Positions 5,424 through 12,158 of a stretch of 14,315 bases of DNA are shown here, one piece after another. Position numbers and translations under genes: made by a program. This stretch comes from Candidatus Desantisbacteria bacterium CG1_02_49_89 (GTDB lineage: Bacteria; Desantisbacteria; UBA1551), in NCBI GenBank assembly GCA_001871075.1, contig MNUP01000073.1, positions 1 through 14,315 of the forward strand, written 5' to 3'. The notes under the pieces are model-generated. The model did not search any database and was not told where the DNA came from. It saw nothing but the letters and a program-made list of their open reading frames with translations. Position 1 is the first letter of the stretch, and every line of letters begins with the position of its first letter.

Positions 5424-6722
5424 TTAATACTGGCGGTATTTTATTGTGAGGTAGTCCCAATTTGTGTCTGTACTGTTCCTGGTATACCCTGTCACATACA
5501 CATTGCCTGAGGAATCAACTGCGATACCTCTGCCACCATCATCAGTTACCCCATTCCATACCTTCTGCCAGACAGTATTTCCATTTGTGTCATATTTTAT
5601 TGTCAGGTAGTCCGAGTTTGTGCCGTTAGAGGAATACCCTGTTACATAGACATTGCCAGAGGAATCAACTGCGATGCCATAGCCATAATCAGCACCTATG
5701 CCATTATATGCCTTCTGCCATACAGTTTCCCCATCTGCGTTGTATTTTATTGTCAGGTAGTCATAGGTTGTACCGTTATAGAACTGCCCTGTCACATACA
5801 CATTTCTTGAGGAATCCACTGCGATGCCTCTGCCCCAATCATCATTTCCCCCATCCCACGCCTTCTGCCATACAGTTTCCCCATCTGCGTTGTATTTTAT
5901 TGTGAGGTAGTCCTTGTTTGAGTTGCCAGTGGAATACCCTGCCACATATACATTGCCTGAGGAATCAACTGCAATACCATAGGCATCATCATCTTTTCCT
6001 AATCCCCTATCCCACGCCTTCTGCCAAACAATATTCCTTGCTGAATCGTATTTTATTGTCAGGTAATCCCAGTTTGTGTCTGTGCTGTTTCTGGTATACC
6101 CTGTCACATAGACATTGCCCGAGGAATCCACTGCGATGCCTCTGCCACCATCATCAGCTACCCCATCCCACGCCTCCTGCCAGACAAAACTCCCTGCTGA
6201 ATCGTATTTTCTTGTCAGGCAGTCGTTCCCCGGGACTGCGCCGTTATAGGACCACCCTGTTACATATACGTTGCCCGTGTCGTCAACTGCAACGTCATAA
6301 CCCCAATCATCACCACCAAACCCATTCCACGCTTCCTGCCACACAGTATCCCCGGTTGAGTTGTATTTTATTGTGAGGTAGTCCTTGTTTGAGTTGCCAA
6401 TGGAATACCCTGTTACATAGACATTTCCTGAGGAGTCAACTGCAATGCCATAGGCATCATCATCATTTCCTAATCCCCTATCCTACGCCTTCTGCCAGAC
6501 AGTTTCTGCGTTTGTGTATTGCACTGGTCCAGGCGTTGTTTCGCCACCTGTTCCTGTATCCGGAACTTTTGGGATTTTCCCCTCATCCTGGCCCTTCTTT
6601 ATTACCTGCTCTGCTCCGCCTGATGAACCGAAGCCCACAAAGAAAGCATAAGAAGAAACAGTAACCAGTATTAAGTAGAAAGCAACTAACAGAAACACTA
6701 AAACCATAACTGACTTTTTCAT
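5424..6722 (-). pseudogene. Secreted SBBP seven-repeat beta-propeller with an in-frame TAG
   Basis: The frame covers 433 codons from ATG 6722 (GGAGAAG upstream; a TTG at 6734 is a less likely start) to TAA at 5424. A single TAG at 6483-6485 (codon 80) interrupts it. Other repeats read WQKAWD at this point, so TGG became TAG by one base change. Residues 1-27 form a signal peptide. Seven SBBP repeats of about 50-53 residues follow, each with TVWQKAW, GIAVDSSGNVYVTGY and DYLTIKY. Seven blades would close one propeller. The protein is probably exported and binding rather than catalytic. The first repeat would be lost if translation restarted after the TAG. It follows the cyclic-nucleotide/GAF gene by 16 nt. 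If the TAG is real and not suppressed, the gene is dead. Confidence 0.8.
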
Positions 6723-6738
6723 TTTCTTCTCCAATTTT

Positions 6739-7647
6739 TTAAAATTTAATGTATACCTGCCCTAATTTCTTCCTCGCGTCGTCCTCCTCCCTGTAGAACA
6801 TATTCTCTACCGCCGCGGCGATCTGGCCCGCGACCGCGGAAAGCATTGTCAGGTTCTTGTTCCTGTAACCTCCCGCTTTCTTTTTCCCCAGTATTATCAG
6901 CCCGATATCCCTGCTTCCTAATTTTATCGGGCTTGCTATCATGGAAAGGATCTCCGGCTCGGATTTTATCTTCCCGGACAGGCCTTCGGCTGCAGCGTCG
7001 TTCACTATCCTGCCCACGGTTTCCTTCATCACGCTCTCCACCAGCCCGTTTTCAACGTCCGATATGCCTGCGGATTCCTTGACCGCGTATCCCTGCGAGA
7101 ACTGGTTATGCAGGATGAATGCCGCGCAGTTTGAGCCTGTCGCGTTCAGCAGGGCATTGAGCGTTCCGGAGAGCAGCTCTTTCAGGTCGCGTGAGGAACC
7201 TATGGTCCTTCCGGTCTCGTAAAGCGCCACAAGCTCTTCGGTGGAGGACCTGAGCCGCTCGCTCATTATTTTTATCAGGAAAAACAGCAGCCTGGACGCG
7301 GTTTCGTAGTCGGTCCTGAGCATCCCCTCAAAAGCCCCGCGCTCTATGGCAAGGACCCTGACCTTTTCAAGCGCCTTGGCGTTGGCGGAATGGGGACCTC
7401 CGTCAAGCAGGGACATCTCGCCGAAGAAATCCCCCTGCTCTAATATCGCCAGCGCCTTGTCCTCTTTCCCCTCTATCTTTTTGCTTATGAGCACCCTGCC
7501 GGACTCAATGACGTAAAATCTCCGGCCGGGTGTCCCTTCTTCAACTATCTTTTCTCCCTCGGAATATTCCTTCCTGGCTGCAAGCCCTAATATCTTCTTC
7601 TCGTCCTGTTCGCCGAGGTCGGTGAAGACCGATTTCAAAACGCTCAT
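6739..7647 (-). CDS. Cyclic-nucleotide-binding domain plus GAF domain protein
   Basis: 302 residues. The ATG at 7647 overlaps the TGA of pilT as ATGA, so the two are translationally coupled. Residues about 5-125 form a CRP-like cyclic-nucleotide-binding fold (GEKIVEEGTPGRRFYVIESG, then FGEMSLLDGG at 75-84). In the phosphate-binding cassette the Arg that contacts the cyclic phosphate is replaced (PHSANA where PRSA or PRTA is usual), so ordinary cAMP/cGMP binding is doubtful. Residues about 145-290 look like a GAF sensor domain (TGSNCAAFILHNQ, MIASPIKLGSRDIGLIILGK, LTMLSAVAGQIAAAVEN). There is no DNA-binding helix-turn-helix after the first domain, so it is a signalling protein rather than a transcription factor. 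Context suggests it modulates the pilus ATPase. Confidence 0.85.
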   Translation of the reverse strand: MSVLKSVFTDLGEQDEKKILGLAARKEYSEGEKIVEEGTPGRRFYVIESGRVLISKKIEGKEDKALAILEQGDFFGEMSLLDGGPHSANAKALEKVRVLAIERGAFEGMLRTDYETASRLLFFLIKIMSERLRSSTEELVALYETGRTIGSSRDLKELLSGTLNALLNATGSNCAAFILHNQFSQGYAVKESAGISDVENGLVESVMKETVGRIVNDAAAEGLSGKIKSEPEILSMIASPIKLGSRDIGLIILGKKKAGGYRNKNLTMLSAVAGQIAAAVENMFYREEDDARKKLGQVYIKF

Positions 7648-8690
7648 CTTATAAGCCTCCTCAGCTCGTCCGGATTGCTGGATTTGGATATACCCTCATC
7701 GTATGAAATAAATCCCTTATCGTACAGGTCTTTTATCGCCTGTTCCATTGTTTTCATCCCGGCCTGGGTGCTGGTCTGTATGGCGCTGTATATCTGGTGG
7801 GTCTTGCCTTCCCTTATAAGGTTCGCTATCGCGGGGTTGATAAGCATTACTTCTCTCGCCGCGACACGGCCTCCACCCACCTTGCTCAGGAGCTGCTGGG
7901 ACAGCACGCCTTCCAGCGCCATTGAAAGCTGCGCCCTTATCTGCTGCTGCTGGTACGGCGGGAAAACGTCTATGATGCGGTCAACGGTCTGCGCCGCGTC
8001 TATGGTGTGCAGGGTGGAGAATATCAGGTGGCCTGTTTCCGCAAGGGTCAGGGCTGCGGCGATGGTCTCAAGGTCCCTCATCTCGCCCACAAGCAGCACG
8101 TCCGGGTCCTCCCGCAGCGCGTACTTCAGCGCGCTGGCAAAGGTTTTTGTGTGAATGGTCAGTTCCCTCTGGTTTATGATGGCTTTCCTTCTCTGGTAGA
8201 TGAACTCAATCGGGTCCTCTATGGTAATTATGTGGCAGTTCCTTTCCAAGTTAATAAGGTTCAGCATCGCCGCCAGGCTGGTGGACTTGCCGCTGCCGGT
8301 CGGCCCGGTCACAAGCACAAGGCCCCTGGGAAGCCTTGCCAGCCTGAAAGCCGCCTCAGGCATTTCTATCTCTTCCATCGTGGGGATAAGCGCCGGTATT
8401 GCGCGCAGGGCCGCCGCGATCCCGCCGGAGTCCATGTAAACGTTCACCCTGAAACGCCCGTTCGGCATGCCGTAGGAAAGGTCCAGCTCGTATTCGTTCT
8501 CGAACTTCTTAGCCTGATCGCTGGTCAGTATGCTGTAAACAAGGCTGCGGGTTTCTTCAAACGTAAGAGGCTTATCCCCGAAAGGCAATAACTCGCCGCT
8601 TATCCTGAGCATGGGCGGCGAACCCGCGCTTATGTGTATGTCCGAAGCGCCTTTTTCCAGCGCTGCCTTTAAAATGGCATTCATATCCAT
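7644..8690 (-). CDS. pilT: Type IV pilus retraction ATPase PilT
   Basis: 348 residues, the usual PilT length. ATG 8690 is preceded by AGGGG and lies 9 nt after the barrel gene. Hexameric inner-membrane-associated ATPase that depolymerises type IV pili for twitching or DNA uptake. N-terminal SDIHIS and LRISGEL motifs are followed by Walker A GPTGSGKS (129-136), Asp box TIEDPIEF (156-163), Walker B DPDVLLVGEMRD (195-206) and His box STLHT (225-229). The C-terminal motif AIANLIREGK matches the PilT AIRNLIREGK motif needed for retraction, with Ala for Arg. The absence of other pilus genes nearby is common for pilT. The 4-nt overlap with the downstream cNMP/GAF gene suggests a paired regulator. 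Confidence 0.93.
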   Translation of the reverse strand: MDMNAILKAALEKGASDIHISAGSPPMLRISGELLPFGDKPLTFEETRSLVYSILTSDQAKKFENEYELDLSYGMPNGRFRVNVYMDSGGIAAALRAIPALIPTMEEIEMPEAAFRLARLPRGLVLVTGPTGSGKSTSLAAMLNLINLERNCHIITIEDPIEFIYQRRKAIINQRELTIHTKTFASALKYALREDPDVLLVGEMRDLETIAAALTLAETGHLIFSTLHTIDAAQTVDRIIDVFPPYQQQQIRAQLSMALEGVLSQQLLSKVGGGRVAAREVMLINPAIANLIREGKTHQIYSAIQTSTQAGMKTMEQAIKDLYDKGFISYDEGISKSSNPDELRRLIR

Positions 8691-8699
8691 TTTTTCCCC

Positions 8700-9938
8700 T
8701 TAGAAGTGGAGCTTGGTCTCTATCGAGGTTGAATTGATTCTCTGCCCGTCCGGCGCGTATTTCTGCGTGTAGACGTAGATGATGTCAACGTTCTCCGATA
8801 CCCCGTAAGAAACCCTTGCCTGCATCATCTGGTCATCTGGTTTTTGCGGGACTGCGCCAAGGTTCTTATAGTCATAAGCCGCGCTGATATTGATGCGCTG
8901 CTTGGTAATGCTGAACAGGTTCTCGTTGAGCGTGAGCCCGGCGTGCAGCCACGGGCATCCTTCCATCTTGGTGCCGTCCGTGAACGCGTCCTCATACGAA
9001 ACAAGGATATACACCGCGTTCATTATGCCGAAGTTCAGCTCCCCGTACCACCCGTTATACCTTTCGGTCGTGGATTTAACGAGCTTGGGTTTGCCCATTT
9101 CATAGTAACCGTCAAAATACCGCGGGCTGAAATCCGCGCCTAAGTTGCGGTACTCAAACCTGTAGTCTATGGAGAACCATTCCCAGCCTTTGCCGCCCAT
9201 GAACCCTGTCGCAAGCCCGTTGCCGTGGCCAAGCATCTGGGCTACGTCAAGGTAGTAAGTGAGCCAGCCTTTTATGATCGGCAGGTCAAGGTCAGCGCCT
9301 ATTATATTGACCTTCGTTTCCGGCACGTTGGCAAGCGCGTCCACCGCAACGCCCGTCTCCACGTCAGTCGCGTAACTTACGCCTATCGCAAGCTCGCTTA
9401 ACACCGGGATATCGGACCCTATGATCTTTAACGGCTTCACGTAAGGCCTCAGCCCGTAAACCGTGACCCTGTCCGGGAATATGTTGCTGAACACTGTTTC
9501 AAGCCCCCACTGCTCAAAATTCAGGTCCAGTTCAAGGCCTATGTTCCTGTAGGCGTTCAGGTACGCCCTCTGGTTCATATTTGAATACCCGCCCAGTATA
9601 AAACCGTGTCCCAGGGTCGCGGACTGCATGTCCCCGATCCTGAAATAAAGAGGGCTTGCGCCTTTCTCCGCCCACTGGATGAACAGTATGAGGTTCGCCC
9701 AGTCTTCCTTCTCCCAGAGCTTTATGCCGTCCGTGTCGTTCCAGGTCAGGCCCAGGTTGAGCCCGACCTTCAGCTTGTTGAATTTCATCACGGGCTGCAG
9801 CGCCACCCTGTACCACATTTCTCCGTTTATGCTGATAGCGCCTATGGAACCGCCCATTGAAAAATTCTCGCCTGCTGAAGTTGTCAAGGGAAAAACCAAT
9901 CCTGCTATTAATATGGAAAAAACGACTATGCGCTTCAT
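8700..9938 (-). CDS. Outer-membrane beta-barrel protein (unknown function)
   Basis: 412 residues from ATG 9938, with GGAGG 6 nt upstream and a consensus promoter about 45 nt further up. Residues 1-22 form a Sec signal peptide (MKRIVVFSILIAGLVFPLTT, cleavage near SAG). The mature part has many alternating hydrophobic/polar strands rich in Tyr, Trp and Gly (FSIDYRFEYRNLG, YNGWYGELNFGIMNAVYILV, INISAAYDYKN). It ends TSIETKLHF, a C-terminal Phe beta-signal recognised by the BAM machinery. This fits an outer-membrane porin-like or assembly barrel of about 16-18 strands. I recognise no named family. It is the first gene of the probable operon that continues with pilT. Confidence 0.8.
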   Translation of the reverse strand: MKRIVVFSILIAGLVFPLTTSAGENFSMGGSIGAISINGEMWYRVALQPVMKFNKLKVGLNLGLTWNDTDGIKLWEKEDWANLILFIQWAEKGASPLYFRIGDMQSATLGHGFILGGYSNMNQRAYLNAYRNIGLELDLNFEQWGLETVFSNIFPDRVTVYGLRPYVKPLKIIGSDIPVLSELAIGVSYATDVETGVAVDALANVPETKVNIIGADLDLPIIKGWLTYYLDVAQMLGHGNGLATGFMGGKGWEWFSIDYRFEYRNLGADFSPRYFDGYYEMGKPKLVKSTTERYNGWYGELNFGIMNAVYILVSYEDAFTDGTKMEGCPWLHAGLTLNENLFSITKQRINISAAYDYKNLGAVPQKPDDQMMQARVSYGVSENVDIIYVYTQKYAPDGQRINSTSIETKLHF

Positions 9939-9981
9939 TGAAACCTCCCGTATAATATATTATAGTTCCATTATAGGATAT

Positions 9982-10009
9982 ATTATAACAAATTTATCCT
10001 GTTTGTCAA
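9982..10009 (-). promoter_or_regulatory. Sigma-70 type promoter of the barrel-pilT operon
   Basis: On the minus strand TTGACA (10009-10004) and TATAAT (9987-9982) are perfect consensus hexamers, 16 bp apart. Transcription should start near 9975 and give a leader of about 37 nt with GGAGG before ATG 9938. The -35 box lies at the edge of a direct repeat copy (10007-10036), next to the CCCCGACA/TGTCGGGG hairpin. Confidence 0.8.
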
Positions 10010-10101
10010 GCCCCGACAGCTTTTGTCGGGGCGCAGACCCCCCTGTTTTATGCCGAAGGCATAGGAGGGGTCAAGCCCCAATGACTTTTGTCGGAGCGCC
10101 G
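10007..10101. repeat. Nested palindrome flanked by a ~30-bp direct repeat
   Basis: CCCCGACA (10011-10018) pairs with TGTCGGGG (10024-10031). GACCCC (10036-10041) pairs with GGGGTC (10067-10072) and encloses ATGCC/GGCAT (10050-10062). The segment 10007-10036 recurs imperfectly in direct orientation at 10071-10101 (shared TCAAGCCCC and CTTTTGTCGG). The block fills the gap between the queE stop and the barrel promoter. It could stabilise the queE transcript end, but has no T-run. Confidence 0.65.
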
Positions 10102-10105
10102 GGGG

Positions 10106-10993
10106 TCAGTTAATTCCCAGTATCTTGTGGAACTGGGGAATAATCCTGACGTCTTCCAGGCTGTGCCCGGCGATCCGCTGGAATTCAAACAGGTCCTTAT
10201 GGCGCTGCCCGGACGCGGGCTGGATAACCAGAGGGATCTTTCTGTCAACCCCGGCAACAAGAAGCGCTGCTTTTTCAATCTCCCGGGCGGTAGTCCTGCC
10301 TGTGACCACGACCTTCACGAAAACCCTGTTCCCTGCCGCGCGCAGGAACCTTCGGTGTTTTTCCCACAGGTCTCTTCTACCTGTCGCGCTGGGGAATTTT
10401 ATGTCCATTGCGACGAAATCCACGTTTTTTATTATCCCGCGCAAGGCGGCAGGCAGCGTTCCGTTTGTTTCCAGGTAGATCCTGAAACCCAGGCCCTTCA
10501 GGTCCGGGATCAGTTCTTTCAGGAAATCCGCCTGCAGAAGCGGCTCTCCCCCGGTCAGGGAAATTGAATGATAGTGAAAAGTTGAAGGTTGCCCGCCCCG
10601 ATTGATATCGGGGCGAGATCTCGCCCCCGAGTAAGGGGCGGAAAAGTTGAAAGTTAAATACTCCTTCAAAACCGCGACAATATCTTTTGATGATATTGGA
10701 TTTTTAAGTTTTAACCTTTCCCGCCCAATCAAAACGATTGGGCGAGGTCTCGCCCGCTGAAAAGACGGGCGGAGACTTTTGCAATCTGTAATCTGCAATT
10801 TATTTATACAATACTCCTGTCGCTTCCAGGAAAACCGGCTGTCGCAGTAATCACAGCGTCGAAGATTGCAGCCGGAGAAACGGATGAATATCTGCCTGAC
10901 GCCGGCGTATATCCCCTCGCCCTGTATGCTGTCAAATATCTCCGCCACCCACGCGCTTCGCATAGTGATTGTTTCATTAGTCCGATTGCCCAC
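10106..10993 (-). CDS. queE: 7-carboxy-7-deazaguanine synthase (QueE)-like radical SAM protein with in-frame repeat insertions
   Basis: 295 residues from GTG 10993 (7 nt after the upstream UroD gene); an internal ATG at 10963 (MRSAWVAEIF) is the alternative start, and neither has a clear ribosome site. QueE makes 7-carboxy-7-deazaguanine from 6-carboxytetrahydropterin, an early step of queuosine/7-deazaguanine synthesis. Family marks are SIQGEG (22-27), the SAM cluster motif GCNLRRCDYCDS (41-52), LTGGEPLLQ (146-154), VAMDIKFPS and the C-terminal PQFHKILG. The cluster motif is C-x4-C-x2-C, one residue longer than the usual C-x3-C-x2-C. About 97 residues separate CDYC from TGGEP, roughly twice the usual distance. 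The extra sequence is encoded by two palindromic repeat elements (residues about 59-97 and 113-141) flanking the helix ISSKDIVAVLKEY. The frame is open throughout; activity is uncertain. Confidence 0.8.
   Translation of the reverse strand: MGNRTNETITMRSAWVAEIFDSIQGEGIYAGVRQIFIRFSGCNLRRCDYCDSRFSWKRQEYCINKLQITDCKSLRPSFQRARPRPIVLIGRERLKLKNPISSKDIVAVLKEYLTFNFSAPYSGARSRPDINRGGQPSTFHYHSISLTGGEPLLQADFLKELIPDLKGLGFRIYLETNGTLPAALRGIIKNVDFVAMDIKFPSATGRRDLWEKHRRFLRAAGNRVFVKVVVTGRTTAREIEKAALLVAGVDRKIPLVIQPASGQRHKDLFEFQRIAGHSLEDVRIIPQFHKILGIN
10573..10659. repeat. Palindromic element B inside queE (heptamers, double hairpin, heptamers)
   Basis: Heptamers AGTGAAA, AGTTGAA, GGTTGCC (10573-10593) lead into hairpin CGCCCCGAT (10594-10602) / ATCGGGGCG (10607-10615). 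A second hairpin CGCCCC (from 10622) / GGGGCG (10635-10640) follows, then heptamer-like AAAGTTG, AAAGTTA (10644-10657). The hairpin arms match the intergenic copy at 1537-1582. It encodes queE residues of about 113-141 in frame, a stretch absent from ordinary QueE proteins. Confidence 0.8.
10701..10801. repeat. Palindromic element A inside queE (heptamers, double hairpin, heptamers)
   Basis: A run TTTTTAAGTTTTAACCTTT leads into hairpin CGCCCAATC (10722-10730) / GATTGGGCG (10736-10744). The second hairpin is GTCTCGCCCG (10747-10756) / CGGGCG-GAGAC (10766-10776, one-base bulge). Then come heptamer-like TTTGCAATCTGTAATCTGCA units, which read on the minus strand as ATTGCAG, ATTACAG, ATTGCAA. The plan is the same as in element B, but the arm bases differ in compensating pairs. 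It encodes queE residues of about 65-97. Confidence 0.8.
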
Positions 10994-11000
10994 AAACTAT

Positions 11001-12083
11001 TTACAACAGGTTTATCGGGTATCTGCCGAACTCATGGACTGTCCTGTAAAACGCCAGAATGTTCTCAAGCGGCGTGGAGGGCGTTACCTCGCTGGATGAA
11101 CCTATGAAATGCCCTCCTCCGGCAGAAGCATCTCTTATGCAATTCTTCACAGCTTCAATGACCTGTTCCTTCGTTCCCAGCGGAAGCACCTGCGAACAGT
11201 CCACGTTGCCCAGGAGTATAAGCTTCCCGTGGTATTTTTTCTTAAGCAGCGCGATATCCATGCCCGCTATAGGCTCTATGGGATTGAGCCCGTCTATGCC
11301 CGCCTCGATCATGTCGTCAAGTATCTCCATAACGTTCCCGTCGCTGTGGAACATAACCTTCACACCGTGCGCGTGAAGCGCGTCGCATACCCTTCGGAGC
11401 ATCGGTATGAAGGTCCTGCGCAGAAAAGCAGGAGAGAACATCAGCCGCCCCTTGTACGCTATATCGTCCCCCACCATGCACAGCGGGCACGCTTTTGCTT
11501 CACCGGCAACCTGGGCGTATCTTACGTGCTCTTCGCATCTGTTGTCAAGAAGCCGCTGCAAAGCTTCGGGAGCGTCATAGATCGCAGTTGAAAAAGTTTC
11601 AAGCCCCATCACGCTGTATGACGCGTGGAACCCGCATCCGATGCACGGCACGAACATTGTCTTGGGCGCGAAAGCCTCCTGGCAGGTTTTTAACCACGGC
11701 AGCCATGAGTTTTGGTAATAGTCAATAGGGGGCGGCTGGAAATCAAACGCCTTCAGGTCTTCCATGGTTCTTACGGCGTGCTTTGTCTCCCACCTTGTCT
11801 GGCCTGACACCAGTGTTTCAACGCATCCAGCCTGCGTGCCCTGCCCGTTCTGTTCCTGCGAAAAACTCTCGCCGAAACCCCTGCACAGGTCTATCCCCAG
11901 CCCGTGGTACACCCTGACATTCGCCTTGAGCAGGTCGGTCTCGCCCGGCGCAAAATGCTCAAGGGCGTACCTGTTGTCCATATAATCCCAGATCGGGACC
12001 CTGTCTGCTTCGCAGAAATTTGCGGACTTCATTATCCTGTCGTATATTTTCGGGTCAACCAGCTTTTCGCTGTAAAATCCCAT
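11001..12083 (-). CDS. Uroporphyrinogen decarboxylase (URO-D) superfamily protein, divergent
   Basis: 360 residues from ATG 12083, with GGTGGG about 7 nt upstream. The C-terminal half shares the pattern of the 1598-2611 protein: MFHSDGNVMEI (HSDG 246-249), GLNPIEPIAGMDIALLKKKY, LLGNVDCSQVLPLGT, GGGHFIGSSSEVTPSTPLEN. Like that protein it lacks HemE's RQAGR segment and an MtaA-type His-x-Cys zinc site, although it carries other cysteines (PCIGCG at 146-151, ACPLC at 198-202). Some uncharacterised URO-D proteins of this type occur near corrinoid methyltransferase systems, but no such partner is visible here, so the reaction is unknown. The queE-like gene starts 7 nt downstream, which suggests cotranscription. 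The upstream gap carries a REP-type repeat. Confidence 0.85.
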   Translation of the reverse strand: MGFYSEKLVDPKIYDRIMKSANFCEADRVPIWDYMDNRYALEHFAPGETDLLKANVRVYHGLGIDLCRGFGESFSQEQNGQGTQAGCVETLVSGQTRWETKHAVRTMEDLKAFDFQPPPIDYYQNSWLPWLKTCQEAFAPKTMFVPCIGCGFHASYSVMGLETFSTAIYDAPEALQRLLDNRCEEHVRYAQVAGEAKACPLCMVGDDIAYKGRLMFSPAFLRRTFIPMLRRVCDALHAHGVKVMFHSDGNVMEILDDMIEAGIDGLNPIEPIAGMDIALLKKKYHGKLILLGNVDCSQVLPLGTKEQVIEAVKNCIRDASAGGGHFIGSSSEVTPSTPLENILAFYRTVHEFGRYPINLL

Positions 12084-12100
12084 TTAAATCCCACCAGAAA

Positions 12101-12129
12101 TGTCATTGCGAACGCAGTGAAGCAATCTC
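12101..12129. repeat. REP-type repeat TGTCATTGCG...GAAGCAATCTC
   Basis: The segment reads TGTCATTGCG, AACGCAGTGA, AGCAATCTC, with ATTGC and GCAAT as inverted arms. Variants of this TCATTGCGA...GCAATCTC repeat are widely dispersed between genes in many unrelated bacterial genomes (general knowledge). It fills most of the 75-nt gap between the membrane fusion gene and the UroD-family gene, ending just before the latter's ribosome site. Confidence 0.75.
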
Positions 12130-12158
12130 ATATAGACTTCTACTTGATACTTGACTCT

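Noticed and set aside
1598-6485. Wholesale reassignment of TAG to a sense codon
   Set aside because: The UroD-family gene ends at TAG directly before a palindromic repeat, and readthrough there would only translate repeat sequence up to another TAG. Two interrupted genes are not enough to claim a changed code, so only the local anomaly is reported.
5430-6540. Regularly spaced repeats resembling an array such as CRISPR
   Set aside because: The ~150-bp period is the coding repeat of the SBBP propeller, with a continuous frame and no short unique spacers.
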